Shown here: one piece after another, positions 48,301 to 56,300 of the stretch | How the letters are laid out: each line of letters opens with the position of its first letter | Position numbering within the stretch: position 1 is the stretch's first letter | Source: Leuctra nigra | Lineage: Eukaryota; Arthropoda; Insecta; Plecoptera; Leuctridae | Length of the DNA: 64,000 nt | Assembly (NCBI GenBank): GCA_934045905.1 | Contig: OW203764.1 | Location: 21,943,109 to 22,007,108 of the forward strand | Reading direction: 5' to 3' | Notes under the pieces: model-generated | Databases searched by the model: none | Told to the model about the DNA's origin: nothing | What the model saw: the letters and a program-made list of their open reading frames with translations, nothing else | Translations under genes and position numbers: made by a program

Positions 48301-49862
48301 CAAGATTATAGAATAAAATGTCCTGAAAATGACAATAACTTTGAAAATAACGACAGATTAGTCTGAAAATTGGAAAATAAAATACAGAAAATGTTGGTCC
48401 CAGTGACCATGCGAAGTTTTAAGTTGATCGGTCAATCGGTTCTAGTTTAAATTTCAAATATCACAGTAAAGATGGTTTTAAATTTTAGCCAATGGGAGGA
48501 TTTGGCTGAATCTTTGTAAGATTGGGGACAATGTTGGTTGCAATGACCTGCAAAATTTCAAATAGGCTATTTAAGAAAGTCAGTGCACAGACGATAAATC
48601 CTGACAGGTCTACAGCTGTCTAGTGTGTAGTGACTAGTGTCCGTTTGGTGTCTGTCATAAATTACATGTGTTGGAGAAGTCTGTGGGTGGGAATGACGTC
48701 ACTCCAAGTCGTTTAAAGTGTGCACTGCGCATGCGTTAATGCGTGAAAAGATAAGTACCCCACCTCACCAACAGATGGCTCTTTACATTCTTAAATGGCC
48801 TATTGATTGGACCAACCAATCATAAGATAGTTTTTTAAAAATTTGAACCAATCACAAGACCCCCTTCAAAAACGGTTCCAGAGACCACTTAGATTAGGTA
48901 CGTGCAAAATTTCAGATCAATTGGTTGTGCGGTTAGGTACCTGGACAGTGCAGGCCAATAAAAAACAAGTACATACAAAAAACACACAGAGAGAGTGCAT
49001 TAAGAGTACCGTGGTGACGCTCCTCACTCAAATATGCGCATGTACAAAGAGTAAAATATGTCTCTGCACATACGTGACCACATGATCCATAAGCGAGTTC
49101 CATCCACGGATTGCAACAAAATGTGATACACACTTCACCTGTAATTTCGTGGTCAATAGGTACGTTTCTTATGAATAACACAGCAGTATAATACAGTGCG
49201 ACCTTAGTATTAATGATAGTGAGAGCTCATATTTTTGTTAGCGTATTTGGCACCCAGGCAAAGGAGTCACGTTTTCTCGAAGCACTCAAGAGGCTTGAGT
49301 TTTTTTTTTATCTAACTTGGTAGGTAATAGTACCTAATAGTAGGGTAGTGACTAAAATCCCGACAGCCGGGATTTTCAGGTTAAAAAAATAGTCCCGACT
49401 GGCCTTGTTTATTTATATACTGGTTAAGAACGGCTTTCAGTATGACCGTCCAGATGGCGCTATGGATAGCGTGCTGGACCACGGTGCAAGAGGTCGTCGG
49501 TTCGAATCCGGCCGGGAGCACATTTTTTTTTATTTGTAATTTTCACAAGTTTTAATTCTGCCTAACCATAGAGTTATTTTTTTTAAGTTGCCCAGTTCGA
49601 ATTTGTCTACCCATAGAGAGTTTTATTCCTTAGGCTGCCCAGTAAAACCTACGGTCGGGACTATTTTTTTAACCTGAAAGTCCCGGCTGTCGGGATCGTA
49701 GTCACACCCCAGCTAGAACTCACCAATCGTGGTCGCATTTTTCAAAGTACAGTACTCCTTTACAAATAAAACAACAGCAATTCGGTGTGGTGTAATTGTT
49801 TCTTTGTTTGACTTTTTTAAAGGTGTACAATTAATGATATGAATATCCTTAGAAGTTGACAT
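33402..49862 (-). CDS. ANAPC5: Anaphase-promoting complex subunit 5
   Basis: A complete ten-exon gene. Coding exons in order: 49862-49724, 46108-45785, 45695-45443, 44829-44664, 43045-42743, 41393-41265, 41109-40873, 35444-35251, 34505-34223 and 33779-33402. All have AG/GT borders and consistent phases, giving 801 aa (human about 755). The start ATG at 49862 gives MSTSKDIHIINC. Landmarks: ITPHRIAVVLF (N-terminal fold), FFDKLSFSQVVSTFQAF, RRQAELFIAQQASLIQ, the TPR core SRYAALNLAVLHSQFGH with AHESNDNVCLQHSLTWLY (about residues 340-390), YLTSLGIQSFAQ, and the last TPRs up to ALEFRQLDEQHP. APC5 is a TPR-rich scaffold of the platform of the APC/C ubiquitin ligase, which drives the exit from mitosis. 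The gene shares a 5' flank with the VARS gene and converges on the membrane-protein gene. Confidence 0.95.
34823..34961. repeat. 139-bp foldback in ANAPC5 intron
   Basis: GGACCCTTACCTAATATCGC at 34823 pairs with GCGATATAAGGTAAGGGTCC ending 34961. The loop contains three GGTAGCACCGT / ACGGTGCTACC-like units, so the loop itself can fold. Confidence 0.8.
35707..40638 (-). mobile_element. RTE-type LINE split by a later LINE insertion
   Basis: The element is flanked by the 12-bp direct repeat GTTGACTTAAGT (35695-35706 and 40639-40650). The 5' half (40595 down to 39172) encodes an apurinic endonuclease: LTETKKKGDG, VGVYAPTDD, MGDLNARIG and GTDHYLV are visible, but the first part of the domain is missing. 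The 3' half (37089 to 35739) encodes the RT: QECKNYRGISV, FIDLEKAYDTVP, LRQGCCLSPTLF and the catalytic LLFADDQVI. One in-frame stop (TGA at 35942-35940, in place of the usual Trp of LVWYGHV) breaks the RT ORF, which would otherwise run to 35739. The short A/T-rich 3' end after the stop is typical of RTE. It lies in the long ANAPC5 intron, in the same orientation as the gene. It is inactive. Confidence 0.85.
37096..39165 (+). mobile_element. LINE nested inside the RTE element
   Basis: This element splits the RTE coding frame between AVIFN and KCLNDENDI. TTAAAT flanks it (37090-37095 and 39166-39171), a likely short target duplication. One uninterrupted frame of about 640 codons reaches a stop at 39024-39026. 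It carries DQFRPINMLPIYEKLLE, FLDFKRAFETIDRKRL, LGVPQGSVLGPFLFSVYVND and the catalytic YADD (VYADDTVIFYGG). The endonuclease is absent (5' truncation). The 3' UTR ends with the hairpin AGCGCTTGCGCT, then AAATAAAGAA and (TTA)n. It belongs to the CR1/Jockey group; the intact frame points to recent insertion. Confidence 0.85.
41446..41537. mobile_element. 87-bp perfect palindrome, TTA target duplication
   Basis: GGCTGCGTTTCACCAAGATT (41448) is mirrored by AATCTTGGTGAAACGCAGCC (to 41534), flanked by TTA on both sides. The arms are essentially identical. It is a small PIF/Harbinger-like MITE 52 bp upstream, in gene sense, of ANAPC5 exon 41393-41265. Confidence 0.85.
41548..42600. repeat. Fragment of the GAGCGAGC-terminal family, split by a hAT MITE
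   Basis: AAGTTGAAATTTTGCAC, a poly-T tract (41588-41605) and CAGCCAAATCCTCTGATTG match internal phrases of copies A to C. The sequence resumes after the MITE at 42372. Both termini are missing. Confidence 0.4.
41787..42363. mobile_element. hAT-like MITE with perfect 8-bp TSD
   Basis: CAGACTTGGGTAAATTAC (41787) and the right end GTTACTACCCAAGACTG-like (to 42363) are inverted. GATAAATG is duplicated exactly (41779-41786 and 42364-42371). The interior is an array of AAGTAATGAAATTAC words in both orientations, the same design as the GTAAC-rich MITE at 14709 but a different sequence. Confidence 0.9.
43066..43351 (-). mobile_element. tRNA-derived SINE, copy 2, abutting an ANAPC5 acceptor
   Basis: It is homologous along its length to the SINE at 12921-13210 in the other orientation. 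The A box and B box (GGTTCGATTCC) lie near 43327 and 43290. AAAGTAAAAAC (43054-43064 and 43354-43364) is the target duplication. The element lies only 20 bp upstream, in gene sense, of the exon starting at 43045. The polypyrimidine tract of that acceptor is one copy of the target duplication. Confidence 0.9.
43365..44663. other. ANAPC5 intron DNA
   Basis: No element border could be supported. There is a poly-T tract at 44059-44078 and a short tandem of AAGCTAGGTTGATA-like units near 44208-44292. Confidence 0.45.
44979..45388 (+). mobile_element. 5S rRNA-derived SINE (SINE3 type)
   Basis: The first 128 bases (44979-45106) resemble a 5S rRNA gene: GCCCAACGGC start, CTCGGTTCTCGTTAGATCAC, AGGTTAAGCAACATTGAGCG and GGATGGGTGACC, the 5S internal promoter region. 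They continue without a terminator into an unrelated body (GGGACGTTAAGCCGTTGGTC, GGTACCGGGTTTCC) and end in (AAT)n at 45353-45388. Several changes from a functional 5S and the fused body show this is a SINE and not a rRNA gene. It lies antisense in an ANAPC5 intron. Confidence 0.85.
46109..47675. other. First part of ANAPC5 intron 1: diverged direct repeats
   Basis: Two related blocks near 46640-46735 and 46915-47000 share GAGATATG.C.TCACTTC.GG and TTCAAAATGGCGGC. A third, weaker relative starts near 46840. Such phrases are typical of an interspersed repeat. No coding exon recognised. Confidence 0.45.
47676..47842. repeat. 167-bp foldback
   Basis: AAGGTACGTTTACAGC at 47676 pairs with GCTGTAAACGTACCTT ending 47842. 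The inner arms are GC-rich with CAGCGCT / AGCGCTG motifs. A central ATCTTTGACC spacer is unpaired. Confidence 0.8.
47940..49033 (-). repeat. Unclassified repeat family, copy C (about 1.1 kb)
   Basis: Read on the - strand it begins TTTGAGTGAGGAGCGTCACC and ends TTGCTCATCAACGCATTAC plus CTGAGCGTTTTCCTAGTG. This is collinear with copies A and B but more diverged, and it contains an extra block near 48590-48790. Confidence 0.65.
49341..49711. mobile_element. Inverted-repeat element carrying a tRNA-like segment
   Basis: The termini are inverted over about 45 bp: the left end has ATCCCGACAGCCGGGATTTT and AGGTTAAAAAAATAGTCCCG, and the right end has the complement at 49653-49694. The ends resemble hAT (TAGGGT / ACCCCA), but no clean 8-bp duplication was found. 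The core holds a tRNA-Arg-like sequence. The element stops 12 bp inside ANAPC5 intron 1, next to the donor at 49723. Confidence 0.65.
49447..49520 (+). pseudogene. tRNA-Arg(ACG)-like sequence
   Basis: A box TGGCGCTATGGATAGC (49455 onward) and B box GGTTCGAATCC (49499-49509) are present. The D arm (GCGC/GCGT) and the T arm (GTCGG/CCGGC) pair. The anticodon loop reads CCACGGT with ACG. The 5' acceptor strand does not pair with the 3' strand CGGGAGC, position 33 is C rather than T, and the anticodon stem has two mismatches. It is therefore a pseudo-tRNA or SINE head, not a functional tRNA gene. Confidence 0.65.
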
Positions 49863-50333
49863 TTCAACGCGTCCCCCATGGATTTTGGATGGTCTCCACA
49901 CCACTTTGCCACTTCCACAGCTGTGCAACAGCTGACTGGGTTGTGTCAACGTCAAACTCTAGTTTCGATATTTCGAAATTCCGTAATTCTCGGATATATA
50001 TTTTTTTTCAAACGTTTTCAAAACGTTCTAGTCTTCTATTCATAAAAATAAATTGGTAGTTGGAAAGTCAGCTGTTGGTTTTGCTTGAGTGCTTGCCCAT
50101 GGGACCTGTGGTCGGTGTAGGGTATTGACCTTGATTTCCTCGATTTTAGAGCTGAGGAGGCCGTCGAGTCAAGGAGCAGTGGAGGCGGAGAGTGACAGAT
50201 TTGCGCTTATTATTTCATCAGAAAACACGTGTCCACATTCGTCAGCAAGGAGATTTGTATATCGGTTGTATACTTACGATTTCAGTACATTCACTATTTC
50301 ACGATAAGTACTACTAGTTGATTACGGGTCGCA
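49863..50333. promoter_or_regulatory. Shared 5' region between ANAPC5 and VARS
   Basis: 471 bp separate the start codons of two divergent housekeeping genes, so both promoters and 5' UTRs must lie here unless a 5' non-coding exon exists. The VARS-proximal part (50090-50250) is less AT-rich. No TATA box is placed convincingly. Confidence 0.55.
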
Positions 50334-53300
50334 ATGTCTGGGAGTCAGAGTTCCCCAGCTGCTGAAATTGCAGATGAAAATGGAGAACCTGTTGTCAAGA
50401 CAGCCAAGCAGTTGGAGAAAGAAGCGAAGAAACTAGCCAAACTTGAAAAATTTAATCAGAAGAAGGAAAAGAAGCATGACGTCCCTATACAAACGAAGGA
50501 AAAAGCAGAGGTAAAGTATGAGTAATACAGGCAGCAATTGAGATTCCTGACAAAAGATAAGTACTGTAGTATCTACCTGCTACAGCTAGCTTGGTACCAC
50601 CTAAACTTTGCTCTCATAGCATATGGTTCCCATTGTTAGGTACCTATTCCTATTTATTTTAACACAAACTTCACACTTCGTTTTGTTGTCTTTTATGTCT
50701 ACTTGCAACACTTGACACACTCCGAAGTTAGGTACTATAGGTACTTAACGTGGCTCAACCGATCGAACATTCCAAAATATTTATTTTTTGAAATTACCAT
50801 CACGAATTACTTTTCCAACATTTCAACTATATTTAAGTATAAACAAACCATAAAATGTAATTTAACTTGCAACTCCTGTCTTACAGCGAGGTTTCAAATT
50901 ATTGCCTTCCGAGAATGAACAAAACTTTAACACAGGAGGTATAGGAAAATTATTGCGTTTTTCGTTTATAACTTCTAAAAAAGCACACGTTGGTATTGTT
51001 TTGAATTTTTTCCCTAATAGAATATCCATATATCTACCAGAAAAAAAGTTTTTTGATCAAAGTTGGGACTACATAAAAATTAGATCTTCATTATTAGCCT
51101 AAATGTGACACGATTTTACTTGGCTGCCATAAGATAACATGGGGAAGAAAACTCAATTTATCTCAGAAACTAGACACGAGAAGTGTTTAATTTTTTCAAT
51201 GATTGTGTATGGCATGATTATCAATAAGTAGACAAAAAATTATGAAAATCTGAGACTATGCCCGATTGGATGAGCCACCTTAAGTACCTAGTACTACCTA
51301 CTCTCCGCTCTTTCGATCATGACCGAATAGCAACAAGTCAGTCCATGGGGGGGTGGGGTATGTTCCTATTGTTACACAAACTTTTGACAGATTAATGGGG
51401 GCCTCGAGGGAGGGCCCCCAGCATTATGCGACCATGGAGCTACAACTCCATGATGCGAGTACCTACCTAGAGAGCGCGCTCAGAACCGGAAAATTTTGTT
51501 ATTTCAGAAATAAAGTTGGTGTGTTTCTGCGCGATTTTGACGATATTTAAAGCCTATTTTTATCTCCAAAAATTGCTTACAGAGGCTACAATTTACAAAT
51601 TCTCTGGAAATTAATATATTATTTTAAGTACACCTAGTGCTGTTTTAATGGGGGATCGTGAAGTGGAAACATTAACCATGGGGGGATGGAATTATAAATG
51701 AATACCCCATGGGGGGATACCATCCCCCCACATCCCCTCCACCCCCCAATTAGACCACTGAATAGCAGAGAATAGCAAGTGTCACGTGAACAATTAACGA
51801 TTAACATAAACAATAAACATTGTAACTAACAATTCATAGCTTGCACAAACTTCTTTTGTTTTGTAACGGCAATGCAAAATTATTGAATTTTCCAATTGAG
51901 GACGGACATTACATTGGCACGTTGACGGGCCAGATTTGTAACTTTATTAAGGTATAAATCAATGTAGGTACCTATTTTTGTAATGTGAAGATATCTCCGG
52001 AGCCTATACAATTTCCCAGGTAGCCATTAACTATAAAATATCGTCAAAAAAGCAGAGAATCACAGCTATTCTGTGTGCCATTCAGATGGCGGCAGGCAAC
52101 AATGAGATGACATCACATGCAACCTATGAAGGAAATTAAATGAAATGAAACATTTTCCAGTCCCTTTATACCTACTAACTTTTTTGGTATCAGTAAAATT
52201 GTCTAGTTATTAGTTACTCTTCATTGGTTTGTTTTCTCATGGTGACAATATTTTATTTTATAGAAGAAGGAAAAGAAGGAGGTAAAGGAAGCTGCAACCT
52301 ACACAATAGAAACAGCACCGGGGATGAAGAAAGACACTTCTTGCCCAATGCCAGATGCTTACAGCCCACAGTATGTGGAGGCTGCATGGTACAGTTGGTG
52401 GGAGAAGGAAGGGTTTTTTAAACCTGAATATGGGGTAAGTTAACTTAATTTTGATGTTAAGTTTTAATTTACGGGGCTCGTCAAATAGTTAACCACAATA
52501 ACTTAATTTTGTTTTCCATATAGCGATCCAGCATTTCTGAGCCAAATCCCAAAGGCAAGTTTGTGATGGTTATTCCTCCGCCAAATGTAACGGGCTCGCT
52601 TCATCTCGGCCACGCACTTACGAATGCCGTTGAAGATGCTATCACTAGATGGTGAGAACTTTTATCAAAGTTATGCAATGCAAACATGTGTGCTGATTTA
52701 TTTAAAAACATAAAGTTATACCTATAATGATTAATGAATGTACATAATAGAATGTCAAAAATCTCATCTACAATATTAAAGGTACTATTTGCATTCATTT
52801 ATTTGGAAATTTAATTTTGTAAATTCGAATCTTAGAATCTTGCAAGTATTATCGAATCTCAAATAGGTAGTACTAAATTTGTTCTTACCTTCAGGCATCG
52901 CATGAAAGGTCGTACTGTGCTATGGGTGCCAGGCTGCGATCATGCTGGCATTGCTACTCAGGTGGTGGTCGAGAAGAAGCTGTGGCGCGAGGAGAAGAAG
53001 ACTCGCCATGACATTGGTCGAGAGAAATTCATCGAGAAGATTTGGACTTGGCGAAGAGACAAGGGAGATCGGATATACATGCAGTTACGCAAGCTTGGCT
53101 CATCCTTTGACTGGGACCGAGCCTGCTTTACCATGGATGACAAACTCTGCCGATCAGTTACAGAGGCGTTTGTTCGATTGCACGAGGAAGGTATTATTTA
53201 CAGGTAAATTACATTCCAATTGCATACAGAATTATAATGAACAATTAAGAAGAAGACGAGGAGGAGACGCCAGGTGCGGCCAGCCGGTCTCCAGTAGTCC

Positions 53301-56300
53301 TGCGGCCCTAGTGTTGGAGGGAACTCCCACCCCCTGACCCATTAAATTGGAACCAGCGGATAGATGATTATTAAATGTATTATTGTTTAATTAGTTCTTG
53401 TATCCATAGAGGTCAATGAAGCTCTTTAGCTTTTGGCTTTGATGTAAGTATTTTGTTTGATCTAAAGTTTGTGTACTCCAACGTCAGTTACTTTTACATT
53501 TAGGTTCAATCGAGATAGTATGTTTGGAGATCACTTTATTTGACCTTCACACTATTTGCCAGTTCTTGGATTGTATCCAGTACCAAATCACTTTCAAGTA
53601 GTGATAGTAGCTTGGTAGCTATAAACAAATTGGCACACTTCTTTCATTAAAATATTGATTAGGAGGAAGCAAAACTTTATTTTAGTTAAGTTTGTTTACC
53701 CCTTCTTTATTTACGTAAATAGGTAGTGAAATAGAAATTAATACTGCACCAGAAAATATATAAACACTTTTTTTTCTAATTATCTGTAAGATAGAAGGAT
53801 TAAGAGTGTATAACAGTATATATGTAATTATGTATTTCTTGCAGGAGTAATCGACTTGTAAATTGGTCTTGCACACTTAAGTCTGCTATTTCGGATATCG
53901 AAGTGGACAAAGTAGAGTTGAGTGGCCGCACATTCCTTTCGATTCCTGGTTATGTGGACAAAGTAGAGTTTGGTGTGCTGGTCACCTTTGCCTACAAACT
54001 GGACGGGAGCGACGACGAGCTTGTGGTGGCCACCACTCGTGTTGAAACCATGTTGGGTGACACAGCAGTCGCAATCCACCCAGATGATCCCCGTTACAAG
54101 AAGTTCCATGGCAAATTTGTGGTTCATCCTTTTAATGGACAAAAGCTACCAATAGTTTGTGATGAGTTTGTTGATAAAGAGTTCGGAACAGGAGCTGTGA
54201 AAATCACCCCTGCGCATGACCCCAATGATTACGACGTTGGAAAGCGGCACAATTTACCATTCATCACCATTATCAGTGACGAAGGTATCATAGTAGGCGA
54301 TTGTCAAAACTTCACAGTGAGTCAATTATTTTTCTATATTCGGTAATTCCACTGCTACTAACATGACGATTTACCAAGTTTTACTTTCTCAGGGCATGAA
54401 ACGGTTTGATGCTAGAAAAGCCGTCATTGAAGCATTGAAGACCAAGAACTTGTACCGTGATACACTCAACCACCCAATGGTGGTTCCTTTCTGCAGCCGT
54501 TCCAAGGATGTAGTGGAGCCACTGATCAAACCACAGTGGTACCTCAACTGTGATGACATGGCAGCAAAAGCCACAGAAGCAGTTCGATCTGGAGAGCTCA
54601 AGATCATTCCGGAGCAGCACGTGAAGACTTGGTACCACTGGATGGAGGGAACCAGGGACTGGTGCATCTCTCGGCAGCTCTGGTGGGGCCATAGAATTCC
54701 GGCTTATCTTGTCAGAGTTAACGATCCGTCAATCAAGCTGGATGTCGGTACTGACAATGAGTATTGGGTGAGTGGCCGAAACGAGGAAGAGGCCTTGAAG
54801 AAAGCTGCAAAGAAGCTCGGTGTGCCCGCGTCTACGATTACGCTCAGCCAGGATGGGGATGTTCTTGACACATGGTTCTCATCTGGACTCTTCCCATTCT
54901 CCGTGTTCGGCTGGCCAGAAGAGACCCCAGAATTGAAGGCATTCTATCCCGGCACTCTACTGGAAACGGGACATGACATTCTGTTCTTCTGGGTAGCAAG
55001 GATGGTCTTCTTCGGGCAGAAATTCTTGAAGCAACTACCATTCAAGGAAGTGTTCCTTCATGCCATGATACGAGATGCACATGGAAGGAAGATGAGCAAG
55101 TCACTGGGCAATGTGATCGATCCTATGGATGTCATCACGGGGATCACATTGGAAGTACGTTGTTTTTATGACAAATAGTTCTCATTTAATCCTTTCCAAT
55201 AATCCATAATATGAAGTGAAATAATTATGCACCTTTTTCTTTTAGGATCTCCATCTTCAACTGATGGAGAGTAACTTGGATCCAAAGGAAATTGAAAAAG
55301 CGAAAGAAGGGCAGAAACAAGATTATCCCAATGGCATCCCAGAATGTGGTACTGATGCCCTTAGATTTGCACTCTGCGCTTACATGTCATCAGGTACCTT
55401 TTCTGTTATATACTCTGTAGGGCTGGGAAAAACTGATCAGTTTAGTAAACGTTTAAACGCTCTCAAAATGTCCGTTTAAACGTTTAAACGTTTACTGAGC
55501 ATAAAAATGATACAAGGATATTTATTGCCTCTCCCCCTGTGCAACCACTTTCAAGACCATGTGTCATTCTTGAGAGCTTCTCAACACTTGTTGATATTGT
55601 ACACTTCCCAAAACTTTCCTTCAACTGATCAAAATAAAAGTACATTTCAATTTAAAATGCAACATTTTTCAAAATAACTTTCACTTTGTTGTTTATGAAA
55701 CAAGCACTCCCGCATCTCGACTGATCTATAAATATATCCAATTACGCATGACGCGTGATTTCCAGTCTTTCCATTCTACTATACTCATTGTGAAGATATG
55801 AACTTTCTTTATATTCCCAGAGGCTATGTCGCCAGCAAAAAAATAATGGTCAATATTATGTTGAATGGCATTTAGCTTCAGCCTTGAAGTGACTTAGGGG
55901 TGGGGGTGAGATAGTAGCTAGAGGGGGAGGGGTAAAAGCATAACAGCTGATCGCAGTATTCTGACGAACTGACATCAAAATAAATAGACAAAACAAGTGG
56001 TGTTTGGTATTCTTTGATAGTATTACAAATATCAACATTTTTTGCAGATGGGGAGGGGTAAAAGCTTAACAGCTGATCGCAGTATTCTGACGAACTGACA
56101 TCAAAATAAATAGACAAAACAAGAGGTGTTTGGTATTCTTTGATACAGTTTTGAGTATTACAAAATGTCAACACTTTTTGCGATTAAACGTTTACCAACG
56201 TTTAAACGTTTAAACGCGAGCTTGCCGGTTAAACGTTTAAACGTCCCACCCCTAATACTCTGTGTATTAAAATTAAAGATAAAAAATAAATTACATTGTT

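Noticed and set aside
49447..49520. A functional tRNA-Arg gene
   Set aside because: The acceptor stem does not pair, position 33 is not T, and the anticodon stem has mismatches.
54381..54692. Open frames on the - strand over the VARS catalytic exon (also 54389-54667 and 53828-54142)
   Set aside because: They are shadows of a strongly coding exon on the other strand, with no conserved features of their own.
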